Counted from the first letter of the stretch, positions 21,501 through 32,521 are shown. The stretch is DNA of 64,000 nucleotides from Anthonomus grandis grandis (GCF_022605725.1 NC_065547.1:26825167-26889166), one strand, 5' to 3'. Numbers and translations are program-made. Notes: a model not told the origin generated them from the letters alone.

Positions 21501-24500
21501 TAATATAACCACATTCCGTCAGAGTTGTAAAGAAATAATTCGCCTTAAGTTCCGACAAACCCTAACATTTGGCTTAGTTAATTTAAGAAGACGAAACTTA
21601 CTACTCATATTTTCATAATATTAGAAGATTCCCGGATTAACTATGGCTTTTAGACCATCAAATAATAGTAAAATATGTGTACAGAAACAGAAGACAGAAG
21701 GTTTATCAGAGACCGAAGTTAGTCATCTCTGCAGTACTAACTAAACTGATCAACTGATAAACTAAATTCAGTAATTGAGGTTCTGTTTTTTGCTTACATA
21801 GAAAAGTATGGATTTGACAGTATAAATCTACTCCTGATAATACCCCAAATCACGTGAAAACGGCATTTCCATTCGAATATTAAAATATTTAATCCAGGAC
21901 ACCTGTTTTCAATTTAAATTACGCGAGGTTGTCGTTCTCTTCACAATAAAATGCAAAAAAATTTTAAACAAGTGTATTATGCATTTCGGCTATTGATAGC
22001 CATTATCAGATACTAAAAAACAGGAATTATGAACTTATTTTGTCTTAATTAGTAGTAAAAACCTACCAGAGCTATATAAAACACATCACAAAAGTCTTAC
22101 TATTTACATAAACATAGATATTATGCTACTGATGTGTGTGAATAACAAAAATAACAAAATATTAAAAGCAATACAGTCAGAGACCTCTATATATAATAAT
22201 TACATGAAATAGTTAAAATTTCAATACAGGTCAGACTTAGATATGTACATACATAAACTCGATGTTAGGATAAATAGAATTAATGAATTTAAGGAAAGGT
22301 TCAAGCTGTTTTTTATTTTCCTTGCTCTTTCGAATGTTTTGTTCTAATTGTTTTATGTTACTATTTCTTGTTTTTCTTTTTAAACAGGTCCATTTAAGGA
22401 AAATATACGGGGTGTCTCGAAATTACATCGCAATATTTTACCAGCCGCATCATTGTCTAAAAATAAGACAAAAACATCATATACAGGAATCTTGAAAAGT
22501 GAATCGTTTTCATGTTACAGGGTGTTTTATAATTCCTATTGAAGATGTTTTTTTGTTAATATTTTCGAAACGCCTGGTCCTTATTTTTCGAAATTTTTAT
22601 TATGCTACTTGTTATTGTTACTAACTGATTTTATAACTGAAATGCAGGAAATAGATAATGAAATTGAATGAGTGAATATAAAATAAGAAAAATTGGAGTT
22701 AATCGGCGCGACGCGATACGCACAAGTCTCTTACCTGGTAAGGCTTCGAAATCGGACTTTGGTACTGGAATGGCGATTACTCAATACATCACCCACACAC
22801 GATTAATCAAGTATTTGGGTTGAATCCAGAAATTAGTGATTCCGGAATCTTAACGCAAGAAACAACGCGGACGGTACCGTCACTTCTCACACCGGAGTCC
22901 GTTCTCGTTCCTTGTCCCCACTCAAATTGGGCTTGCCAAATTTATCACTTATGGAAAGACGATCTGTGCGTATATTTAAAAGAAATTATAGAGAGCGATA
23001 CTGTATATTAGATGCGATAAAAAAGTAAGATTGAGAAGATGTGTACAGGGTTGATTAAAATTAGTGGTCAGCAAAGATAAAAATGTCATAACTTTTTTCT
23101 GGTTACTTTTTAATTATTTGGATAGTAAAATTAAAAAGAACCAAAATTTTTACATAAAAAAGGTATCTACTCTTTTTATATCGTTAGAAGAAACCTCCGG
23201 TTTCAAGAAAAATAATTATTAAGTTTTAAGTAAATCATGACTTGGTAATGAAAAGGTAACTATGTATAAACTAAAAAACAGTAGTTAGCAGTGCTTGTTG
23301 ACAATTTGTTGATTGCTTGAATTTTGTTTGACGTTTTGATTGGCATTTTAATTATTTTACATTTACGTTGGTAAAGTTAAATAGTTCTTTGTGTAAATTA
23401 TTTCTTGATGTAATTTCGGGACACCCTGTATAAGCGCCTGATTTAATGTTTGGTATGACATCGCTACTGTGTCTATTTTTTTAGTACAAAAAAAGTCCTG
23501 GAGGGTGTGCAAAGCTAGTACCTTACGCACAATAGTAAAAAATAGATACAGAAGTGTGTAAAATTAATCCTGTTTTTATGAATGCGAATTTTGTCACATG
23601 AAATGTAAGTAAATGCTCAGAATGTTCACATTTTACACAGGAGTAACATACACAATTTTGTGGTCTCTTTTAATTATTCTGATAATTAATAAATACATAG
23701 TGAGTTAATATAGCATTAGTCAAATGGTGACATATTCATATATTAACCCATAATGCTTAAACAAATTATAGAATACTAACAGTTTACATCAGAGGTAGGC
23801 AATTCTTAATACAGTTTACGAATTAGACATTTACAGCATATTTATAAAAATATATTGTACCTAATATACCTATGACTATGTGTTTTATAAATATTTTGTA
23901 GATGTATCAGCAAATGTCTGACAAGTCCTGGAAAATACTTTGCTACATTCCCGTATATAACAAACAAATTTAAAAAAATGGTTTTTGTCTACAATTGAAA
24001 GTGCTAGTGTATACAAAACTACTTGTTAACATACTATGTAGTTTTGTATACACTAGCCATCATTATCAATTAATTTTACTAATGCTGGATGAATGGCGTT
24101 TTCTAATAATATCCGATTGATTTCTGCTGATTTCTAGGTAGAAAGAAGGCGTCAATTATACATTTATCAAAAATACACGTTCAAATATGCATTTTTGCCG
24201 GACCTTGCCTGTGTACTTAATGAAATATTTTGGGATTTGATTCCAATACGCAATTCTAATAATCAGAATCGTTATGTTCCAGATGAATTTTGTAAGAATG
24301 ACACTTGTTTATTTTCAAAATTTTTGGAATACTGTCTCTCTTAATTTCAGATGCTATCGCCAACTTTCTTTCAACACTCGCTGTGGATTCTTAAACATCG
24401 TGACCTAAAATAGTCACATCTATAGCTTTTTTTATATCTATAGCTTCTACTTTATGTAATTTTTTCATTTACAATAAAACATTGGCAAATTTTTTTCTCT

Positions 24501-27500
24501 GTTAATTTAACATACTAGTGCATAAAGCAATTACTTTAATTTGATATTAAATTAAGATGTTGATAATTGAATTAACAAGTAAACTTTATAAATCTTGAAG
24601 GGTGTGTAAAGTGAGAGCACTTTTCAAACGGTAGGTGAACGAAATTTGATTAGTATTTTTCTAAATCCAGGCATGTGGGAAGTGCCAGGACTAATACTCC
24701 TGCCATAACCCACCGGACGGCAGCCAGTACACCATCGACAAACACCCCAACTGTAGCAAGTCAAAATGCTCCGGCAGTTGAAGCTACGCCTCCAAACATG
24801 AGTGTCCCGGTGGGTATTACATGAAAATGTCTAAGACAAATATTAAGGATTGTTTATGTGAAATTTAGGCATCAACCCCGGCAGCACCTAGAGCAAACAA
24901 AGCCAGACCTTCGGCAATAAAACCACCAGAGGGTAGCCACATTCAATTGGCAGATTTGCAAAGCTTTTTGCAGGGCATCGCACCAGCTCCTTCTACCACA
25001 CAACAGCCTGGACAATCTGGTAAGTACGGTTTTTCTATTTTTTTTTACTTGGCTAAAAATAAGTATGTACAAAATTTTTGGGAATTCGAGGTACAAGATC
25101 GGTTAAGGTGGCCATACTAGGCTTCCAGCTTAAAAATTTTCTGACAGAGGGTGCAACTAATGTTATTTTTAAATCAATCAATTCTTTATCTGCTTAAATA
25201 CATCAATAATATTTAGCATTGTCAAGACAAATTTACAGAATTTTCTAATCACTACACAATAAAAACCATATTATGCGTCATTTTACATAAAATTTGTCTA
25301 AACTGTAGGGACACAAATCTAAGAGTTTTTTTTTTTACAAAGACAAACACTTTCATCTGATGGTCTAAGTAATTGTATAGTTTTAAACTGTTAGTTATGT
25401 ATGATTTAGGGGTTAATAATAGTTTTAAAGTGTATAGTTTTAAACTGTTGGTTATGCATGATTTAGGGGTTAATAATAGTCGATGTTGGTTATGAGATTA
25501 GATATACAGTGCATCCCAAAAGTTAGGTCTAAATTCATTTAAAATTCAGGGGTGTGTTCGAAAAAAAAACGCTCGGACCCGTCGATTTTTATTTCAAGTT
25601 GCGCATTTTTGCGCACGTGAAGTTTGTATATACAGGGTTTCTCAAAAATAAATTACGACCATCAACTTAATTTTTTCAAATGAAAGCACCTTTTTTTATT
25701 TTATTTTTGAATTTAGCGTGGAATTCTACGTATGTTTCATGCATCATGTTCTATACCTAAAGTCAACGGTTTTTGAAAAAAAGACGACCAAACATTATTA
25801 TTGAAGTTCACCTTACGAGTCACCTTATCTCTGAGAATTTTTATACACAGCAAAATTCCATTCATTCGTGTTTTTTTATTGTTGGCTCGTGACCGTGTAT
25901 TTTCATAGAAACTGTATGAGAGTTGTACGCCAAACAGATATTGTTAAGTGTGAAGTGTACGAGCAAAGTTGCAGTTTTCACATTACTATTGTGAAAACTG
26001 CAACTTAACGTTAACGGAACGAGAAAAAATAAAAATTCTGTGCATGGTTGGGTTAGGTGATAGAACACGTACTCAAAGAGAAGCTGCTCAATTATTCAAT
26101 GAAATCCATCCTGATCGTCCTCCGATATGTCAAAAGGTGGTGAGTAGAATAGAGGCTAAATTTAGAGAATTCGGTCATATTAGAGATCTGCCGAAATCTG
26201 GTGGTCCTGCTCGAGATGAAAATGAACAACTTGACGTTTTGCTTTCTTTGGAAGAAAATCCATGCACTCTCTGTCGCAGATTGGGGCAAATTTACACATA
26301 GCGAAATCCATAGTTCATCGAATAGTTAAAAAGCACAAATATCACCCCTACAAAGTTATTCCTGTGCAAGAGTTATTTGATGACGATTTCGATAGGCGAA
26401 ATGAGTTTTGTGAACGCTTAGTAACATATATTATTTATAATTTAGTAACAAATATTATTTTTTCCGATGAAGCCACGTTCTGTTTGAATGGTAGTGTGAA
26501 CAGACAAAATTGTCGATATTGGGCAACAGAAAATCCGCATTGGATGAAGAGTAATAGGTCCCTTTTTCTTTGAACAGACTTTAACGGGACAAGTGTATCT
26601 CGATTTTCTCCAATTTGAATTAGTGCCAGCATTACTACCAAATCCATTGGACTCAGACTATCCTGACGAAGAACTAATTTTCCACCAAGATGGCGCTCGT
26701 CCGCACTATGCTGCCACTATGCGTACATTTTTGGATGAAACCTTTCCCAATCGGTGGATAGGAAGGAGAGGACCCATCGAATGGCCTGCTAGGTCACCTG
26801 ACCTAACACCAATGGACTTCTTTTTGTGGGGATACCTCAAGTCGAAGGTATTTGTTAATAGGCCAAATAATCTAGACGACTTGAAAGAGAGAATTCGCAG
26901 AGAAGTGCGCGCCATAACTCCGGAAATTATTGAAAATATGACAACGAGACTTTATTGATCGCTTTGGATATTGTCAAGCCGTGACTTTAACGTAGCATTT
27001 AACTTAATTTTTGTTCTTTTTTTATTTTTTACATGAATCGTCTTTTTTTCGATAACTGATGACTTTAGGTATAGGACATGATGCATGAAACATACGTAGA
27101 ATTCCACGCGAAATTCAAAGATGAAATAAAAAAAGGTGCTTTCATTTGAAAAAATGAAGTTGATGGTCGTAATGTATTTTTGAACACCGAGCGTTTTTTT
27201 TTTCCAACACACCACTGAATTTTAAATGAATTTAGACATAACTTTTGGGATGCACTGTATGAGCTCAAACATAGGTTAAACAATGATAAATATAAAGACT
27301 TGGAAGAGTCATTTTTTGGAGCTTCTGAAATACGAGCCTGCAGCTGTCCTAAGGCTTTAACCTCCCCACCACGCTAACGGCTTTCTTTTGCAACCTGAAG
27401 ATTTTTATCCAGTCAGCGGAACATCCTCAAAAAAGGAGACCGTGTGACAATTTGGACTGAAAATGCCTAGGTAGGCGGTTCGGGTTACTTCAATGGGTGT

Positions 27501-30500
27501 GATGTGTAAGATTGTGCGAAGCAGGTAAAATATCCTGGAAAGGCCATTAGAAAGATGATCTATTGTTACTCCAGCTCAGTCTACTGTTGAGTTTACCTCC
27601 CAAAAATTTAAATGACTTACCCTCGTCCTTTTCTTTTAAAGAAAAAGCAAGGATTTTTGTTTTTTCGAGATCTATACAAAGGTTATTATTATCTGTAGAC
27701 CATAAGCGCAATTTCTCGATTGTGGCAATACTTGTTAAACGGGCTGTGGCTATTTCTTCAATGTGGTCAAGGAAAGTAATGCCGTCTGCGTATTGTATTG
27801 TCGTTAGTTTTTATAAAAGATAAGGCAATTCATTGACATATAGGATAAATAGTGGGGGACCTAATATGGATCCCTGAGGTATATATGACCCCGGTGACGG
27901 GTAGCACTGATAAATGCCTACCATCAATATCAGCTAGCTGGTGACGACCTGAAAGATTAGAGCTAATTATATGCGGGACCTTACTTCTGATGCATAGTGT
28001 GCCAATTTATCGAGCAGGATCCGGTGTGACACACAGCCAAACGCCATTGAGATGTGACAGAAATTGGCCATGACTAACCCCCCCTCTCTCAAAGCACTCG
28101 ACTATACACACGGTATTTCAAATTCGACCCTCATCATGTGGATCTCGGAATCCATAAGAGATACGAAGTTGGTTAAATTGAGTTTGGCAAAGTTAAGAAT
28201 TTTTGAACTTAACAATATTCTGTTTAAGAAATTGAAAAATTCCGTATGGTTCCGAAGGTATTCGAAAAAAATACGAAATTTTGATTTTATTTCTTTCTGA
28301 GCTTATGTCTTATCTGATTTTAAAATAATTTGCACTTTTTACTATGACGTTTCGTCTTTTGCCAATCATCATCAAAACCGATTTTCAGCATGGAATGATT
28401 CTTGGTTGGTACTTACCAATGCGTTTTTCCGATTCTGGTTTTAACCAAAATAGGAAAAAACATCACGGATCAGATGTTTGGCGTTTGGTTTTGACCAATT
28501 ATTACCCCGCTTTAGACTTGGGTTATTCTTTCGGTTCTTCAGTCCATTGTAAAAAATTTATTGAGGATTGCGATGTGTGCGCCTTTTATAAATTAAAAAG
28601 AATAAATACCAATTAGTTTAAAATTATCAAGGAGAAGAAGTAGTAGTTAAGGTTGAGGACAAGGAATTTGCTTGATTGTACCTATGTTAGAAATTATGTT
28701 ATATTTGTTACGCACAAATATTTTATATTATTTTTAATTATTGCATATTAAAGTATTAATACATTACTTAGTAAAGAAAACTTAAATTGAAGGAAAGAAA
28801 ATTTAAAAATAATTCCGGCAATAAGGTGTTTATTGCTTCACCCATGCAAATTTACATGACCATTATACATAATTTAAAGTTTCATCCAATAAAAGCCCAA
28901 AAAGAGTAACCGCGGTTCTTACCAATTCCACGCTGAAAACCGGCTCAACTTTGTTTTTTCTTATGGGCACCATAACTTTGGGTTTTGCCGTTTTTAAAAT
29001 CTTTAAAAAGATTGTTAAAATCTCTGCAAAATTACCTTGCTTAGCTTACTACCTAATGATGTGAAAAAAGGTGAGTACAAAAATTATGTACTTAATCATT
29101 AACATAGTAATGGTTCTGTTTTGTGTAGCCTTATTTATTTGTAGTAATCCCAACAGATCAAGTTTATTGCTTTGGCAGAAAGAAAAACTTTGAGTCAGTA
29201 GCTGGGTTGAAACTATGGTTGTTAGTATAAACATGTCTTGACAAGTTAATTTTGATGCTTGTAGGTCTAATATTTAGGTTCTTGTTTTTCGCAGTCTCCC
29301 TACAATGTTCATTAATACATGTGGAAAATCTTCATTCGGCCTATCCAATGTAAAATGCATTGCAAATCTCACTCGAGCACCCTCTCACCCTCTCATTAGA
29401 TAATAAATATCTAAATGAGAATCAGGGATATAAATATCCATTAGAATAAAATATTTAAATTCCATTATTAGAAATATTAAATAAGCTTTTTTAATATTCA
29501 AAGAAAATGGTGATTTGCAACATGCTAATTATGTCGTCTTTTCCGAAAAATCAGACTACGACGCTACTGCAGTTTATTTATATAACACTAAGTTTATCGC
29601 ATTTTTGGAAGAGAAATTCGGCCGAATTGGCGTTAAGAATTTTTTTTATTTTTCCGATGGCGCCGGGTCCCAATTCGAGCGCTCGAATGTCAATAAACAA
29701 TCGCTCTAAGCCTAAGATTCACTTGATGCGCAAAACATTTCAGACCGTGAAGAATGTAAGATTACTCACTTTTTTCAAGTATCAACCAAGATATTGTCAA
29801 AATAAAAAACTTTGTTAAAAAATTTCAATTTTAAGGCATCATTTTTCGTCCCTTGAACTATCATTTGAAATCGAAAGGTACATGGAAATCCAAAACTCAC
29901 TTTTGAGTGGCCCACTTGGGAAAATTAGACTCATAAGTAACTTTTGCTTGTTATACTATTTAACATAAATAAATATTTACATTAATTAAGAAATATACAC
30001 CTTATTATTTATTTACCCAAACTGTCTGCAAGTGTTATTGGTGGCGCCCTCTATGACATATTTAAAAAAAAGGTATATTTTAAGATTTGCCATATCAACA
30101 AAAACATTCCAAATTTTGTTTAAAAGGAAGAATAAATGCAAATGTATGGCCAAAATTGAAAAAAAAAACATTAAATTTCCACCCTATATTTGGATGTCTT
30201 TGACTTTTGGACTAGGTAAATAAACTAACCTATTTCTAGGAATTGCTGTTACATTATTTATGGGTTATTTCAGTTGAAGCAAAGATCAAAGAACAGTATA
30301 ACGTTTTCAATCTCTTTTAAAATGATAGTTCCGATCTTATAGTTATATAAAATCATTAACAAACGGATGCTAATCAAGTGATTAAAGACAATTTCACCTA
30401 ATTACGGAACTTCACCATTGCGCTCTTTACAGTTGATCTTTCTTCAGCTTTAACTGGCGAGGCCCTATCAAGCATCATTAATAACCCCGAGGCGTTACAG

Positions 30501-30873
30501 CAGCTTCAAGAACATTTACCCGCCGTAGATAGTAACACCCAGGAAGCGCTGAAGTCTACTTTGACTTCTCCGCAGTTTCAACAAGTATGTCATATATTTT
30601 TACCGCTTTTATCATACTTCTTAATGTCCCCCTTTTTTTTAGGCAGTGTCACAGTTTTCTAGCGCATTGGAAACCGGCCAATTGGGCCCCGTGGTGTCTC
30701 AACTGGCAGTTAATCCAGATGCGGTCGCGGCTGCTTCTTCAGGAAATATGCAAGAATTTGTTAAAGCTTTGGAAAAATCATCTACGGAGGCAAAAGAGAA
30801 GGATAAGACTCCTAAAAAGGATGAGAAGAAGAAGGATGATAAGGACGATGATGAGCAAATGCAGCTTGATTAA
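15511..30873 (+). CDS. ADRM1: Proteasomal ubiquitin receptor ADRM1 (Rpn13), eight coding exons
   Basis: The coding sequence joins 15511-15616, 15691-15786, 16074-16204, 16260-16465, 24671-24809, 24869-25019, 30433-30584 and 30643-30873. That is 1212 nt, or 403 aa plus stop, close to the 407 aa of human ADRM1. All junctions are GT-AG with matching phases. Residues 1-111 form the Pru domain (HLVEMRAGKM, HPDKRKGLLYVYQ, FCWQDRT, FFFWLQ), which docks on Rpn2 and binds ubiquitin in the 19S regulatory particle. It is followed by EPSADKDEENCNRINELLNN. A Ser/Thr/Pro-rich linker (about 135-275) leads to the DEUBAD/UCH37-binding domain (about 277-375; LTSPQFQQAVSQFSSALETG) and a charged tail ending EQMQLD, like the vertebrate terminus. 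No mutation is seen. Intron 1, intron 4 (8.2 kb) and intron 6 (5.4 kb) are swollen by transposons. Confidence 0.97.
16466..17726. other. ADRM1 intron 4, left part, nothing recognised
   Basis: No coding family, terminal repeat or RNA gene was recognised between exon 4 and the foldback structure. Confidence 0.4.
17774..20197 (+). mobile_element. DD41D (rosa-like) Tc1/mariner element C
   Basis: The 2424-bp element starts CAGGGTGTCCGCTAATTAAT and ends in the exact complement. It is flanked by TA (17772-17773, 20198-20199). The TIRs are about 400 bp and very well conserved between 17774-18185 and 19785-20197, which suggests recent activity. It sits in the left arm of the foldback element. Confidence 0.92.
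18445..19528 (+). pseudogene. DD41D transposase of element C: one frameshift, one nonsense codon
   Basis: The frame starts at MPRHNIFSNAEMRDMCVYAQ with the DUF4817-like HTH region, followed by the linker GRPKVITPEQ. It stays open to RIEFARF, where a one-base shift near 18880 puts the rest in another frame (PMFLNKILFTDEATF). Catalytic blocks are TDEATF, MQDGAPAHF and RSPDFNPLDF, with 41 residues between the second and third Asp. TAA 19427-19429, inside a T-rich run, interrupts the C-terminus. The same frame then continues IRRSFSKRTVKCIEVNGRHF to TAA 19526-19528. Only two lesions separate it from an intact gene. Confidence 0.88.
20379..20420 (+). ncRNA. Hammerhead-ribozyme-like motif (left foldback arm), G8 replaced by A
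   Basis: CTGATAA (20384-20390), a perfect self-complementary stem GGCTATTAATAGCC (20392-20405) and GAAA (20406-20409) follow the order of a hammerhead core: CUGANGA, stem II, GAAA. The conserved G8 is A here, which normally abolishes cleavage. Minimal hammerheads of this kind are known in Penelope-like retroelements. Stems I and III were not resolved by eye. Confidence 0.4.
21098..21297 (+). pseudogene. Penelope-like polyprotein fragment
   Basis: An open stretch reads GNVTVIMYKQDYQTKMAEML then SDESTYRDLTYDPTNRLQTK and ECGYISEFKERKN before TGA. The DY-x-x-KM-x-x-(M/L)LSD-x-x-TYR-x-L-x-x-DPT-x-x-x-Q signature is typical of the region before the RT core in Penelope-like elements. The RT core itself is missing; instead part of this sequence is repeated in inverted orientation about 230 bp downstream. 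Confidence 0.55.
21975..22015 (-). ncRNA. Hammerhead-ribozyme-like motif (right foldback arm)
   Basis: This is the inverted partner of the left-arm motif. On the minus strand it reads CTGATAA, stem GGCTATCAATAGCC and GAAA. The single difference from the left copy falls in the loop of stem II, so the stem is preserved. The G8-to-A change is shared. Confidence 0.38.
22408..23428. mobile_element. Non-autonomous TA-flanked element E
   Basis: The ends CGGGGTGTCTCGAAATTACAT and its complement ATGTAATTTCGGGACACCCTG lie between TA dinucleotides (22406-22407, 23429-23430). The 1021-bp interior shows no transposase motif; the open frame at 22820-23011 is not recognisable. The ends resemble those of the DD41D elements here (CAGGGTGTC...), so such a transposase may have moved it. 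Confidence 0.65.
23431..24670. other. ADRM1 intron 4, right part; contains a perfect 20-bp hairpin
   Basis: No gene was recognised. At 24003-24022 and 24038-24057 there is a perfect inverted repeat of 20 bp with a 15-base loop. Confidence 0.5.
25374..25480. repeat. Tandem duplication, unit 57 bp, two copies
   Basis: TGTATAGTTTTAAACTGTT begins at 25374 and again at 25431. The copies differ at few positions through the shared stretch TGATTTAGGGGTTAATAATA. It lies in ADRM1 intron 6. Confidence 0.8.
25507..27257 (+). mobile_element. DD41D-type Tc1/mariner element D, apparently composite
   Basis: Outer inverted ends of about 72 bp (CAGTGCATCCCAAAAGTTA ... ACGCTCGG and complement) lie between TA (25505-25506, 27258-27259). 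Inside, a second inverted pair begins with CAGGGTTTCTCAAAAATAA near 25634. Its right partner ends at about 27188, lacking the terminal bases. The simplest reading is one element inserted in another, with loss of the inner right terminus. Confidence 0.8.
25969..26958 (+). pseudogene. Transposase of element D, inactivated
   Basis: The N-terminal HTH region (LTEREKIKILCMVGLGDRTR, then AAQLFNEIHPDRPPICQKV) is open from at least 26008 to about 26285, with a likely start at ATG 26044 or upstream. A frameshift leads into NLHIAKSIVHRIVKKHKYHP. SDEATF is present near 26463-26480. About 30 residues before the FFFEQTLTGQVYLDFL block are deleted, with a stop, after which HQDGARPHY and RSPDLTPMDFFLWG follow. 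Spacing between the second and third Asp is 41. The C-terminus ends early (NMTTRLY, stop). It is dead, with at least one frameshift and an internal deletion. Confidence 0.8.
27460..28070 (-). pseudogene. Decayed LINE reverse-transcriptase fragment
   Basis: Minus-strand pieces are AFGCVSHRILLDKLAHYA, YIPQGSILGPPLFILYVNEL, YADGITFLDHIEEIA and FKFLGGKLNSRLSWS, in order but in different frames. It lies in ADRM1 intron 6. Confidence 0.6.
28071..30432. other. ADRM1 intron 6, remaining part; one small repeat-derived coding remnant
   Basis: Mostly unrecognised AT-rich DNA. At 29515-29709 (plus) a short open stretch contains FFYFSDGAGSQFE, which resembles a YFSDGxxxQ(Y/F)KN motif seen in a repetitive insect protein family. 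I cannot name the family with confidence. The open frames at 28064-28616 show nothing familiar. Confidence 0.35.
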
Positions 30874-31410
30874 TTTGATTTTTCATTATTTGTCAGTTTT
30901 GTATTAGAAATTATTGGACTTTGCAAATATTGGAAGTATTTTTTTGCGCGTGTAATCTTTAACATAGAGCTTTTTTATTAGATTTTCGATCAATATTAAT
31001 TTACACTATTCAGACTCAAAGTTATTATCTATTTTGATGCAATATATTGTCAAAAAAAATAACTGCGTGTTAATATACGCTACCTGTGGATGCCCTCGGA
31101 CTAAGTTCTAGGGAATAGTAGCAAATGGTTTTAGCACCAAGTACTAAAAGGACCGGATTTTGTATATTACTGTGCCTAAATTTCTTTGGCAACAGCGTAA
31201 AGGTTGACACACATAACCGCAACGAGAACGATCCGTGAGTCGGCAATGTCACGGACGACTTACCGTGGACGATTCTCAGAACACACTTAATCGATAGACG
31301 GCCGTGCTTACGGCAGTGTTTTGTTACCAGCGTGTTAACAAGACTCGTGGTGTATGGTTGATGCGTTTCTTAACTTACATTATTATAATGTATGCAAAAT
31401 AATTAGTAGT
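30874..31410. other. ADRM1 3' UTR and downstream flank
   Basis: No canonical AATAAA is visible within about 200 bases after the stop codon, so the mRNA end could not be placed. Past about 31070 the sequence becomes GC-richer and may be the left end of the Harbinger-like element; no terminal repeat was found. Confidence 0.3.
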
Positions 31411-31627
31411 TTTCTAAATGTTGAATTGGCTCTGATAGCACTAATTTTGGATCAAGAAGCAAATAAAAAGAAGAAGGAAATGGGTAAATTCTGCGTGGGA
31501 AACCGGAAATATACAAGGTGAATTTCAAACACTTTTTCCCTATTTACTGAAGGATGAAACGATATTCTGCGAATATTTTCGAATGACGCCAACATTTTAT
31601 AAGCTTTTAAAGAAATTAAAACAAAAG

Positions 31628-32267
31628 TTAAAGATAGTAAAAGTTAGTTGGTTGATTTTGACTACTCATAAGCTGCTTCAGTTCATATTCTTGGACAATT
31701 GAAAAAATATGACCTTTTGCTTCATGAAATAACAAAGGACTTAATGACTTTAATGCTGGAGAAATGCCATTTTTTTCGGTCATTTTCGGCTTTTTTTTCT
31801 GATAGAATATAATTCGTAAGTTGATTGCCGTTTGGAGTTCTTGTGTTTTTTCTGGACGTATTTTTCGCTTTGCAGGAATGGCCGGTTTGGTGAATTTGAT
31901 CTTCTTGGTCACACCAACAGCTGAACCAGCGACAGAATCTTGGCCATCCCCTTCTTTATGATCTGTCAATGCATTTTTATTTTCTAATATTTCTGTTTTA
32001 TCCTCGGCATTATTATTCGCATGCTACGTTTCTAATGTATCAAATGTCTCATCATCCACATGCTGACTATCCTTCGTAAAAGAAATATTAGAAATTGTTT
32101 CTCTTTCTGACATATAAGAAATGGTTAAGAAAGCCTAACTGGTCCTCGAATTTATATTTGCGATAATTTACAGCTGCTTTTCCCGATACGGTTTTCCTCC
32201 TTTGAATAATTCTTCTAAAATGATCACGTGCAGAAGCCCATTTCTTCTTACAATTCTCTATTTCACC
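31628..32267 (-). pseudogene. MADF-BESS protein remnant, antisense inside the Harbinger-like element
   Basis: The minus strand first gives the second half of a MADF domain (CKKKWASARDHFRRIIQRRK, then KYKFEDQLGFLNHFL). A frameshift near 32120 and an in-frame stop follow. The acidic linker leads to a C-terminal BESS-like block LSPLLFHEAKGHIFSIVQEYELKQL, which here spans about residues 80-105 of the open frame 31628-31969. An AG acceptor (TTTGCAG) at the 5' limit suggests that an exon border was there. PIF/Harbinger elements commonly encode such a DNA-binding partner alongside the transposase. Confidence 0.6.
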
Positions 32268-32521
32268 TGCAAACGAAAAAATTTATTAAATTGTTGGAAA
32301 AATGTTTAGGATTACCTTAAATTAGCTTGCTTGCCTTTTTGACTTAAATATTTCTATAATAAACTAATTATTCTTGATATTCATCTGTATTATTTTATTT
32401 TATTCCTATATTCCTTTTATCATTATAATATTTTTATGGTTCTAACTTCTAAGTGCTATATATTTTTTGGTAGAGGTAGTATCTACTGGAATTACAAAAA
32501 AACGTACTCCATTTTACTTCT

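Larger units (their letters stand above)
17727..22240. mobile_element. Foldback Penelope-like remnant with inverted arms of about 520 bp
   Basis: Sequence at 20200-20720 reappears as an imperfect inverted copy at 21659-22190. The pairing continues past the DD41D element C: 17727-17771 pairs with about 22195-22240. The intact foldback was therefore about 2.1 kb before C inserted. The central part (21098-21297, plus) encodes a Penelope-like pre-RT segment. Both arms carry a hammerhead-ribozyme-like core. A second, inner inverted repeat of 52 bp (21222-21273 with 21500-21551) lies inside. Long terminal repeats in inverted orientation and hammerhead motifs are known for Penelope-like elements; the assignment is inference from these together. 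Confidence 0.6.
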
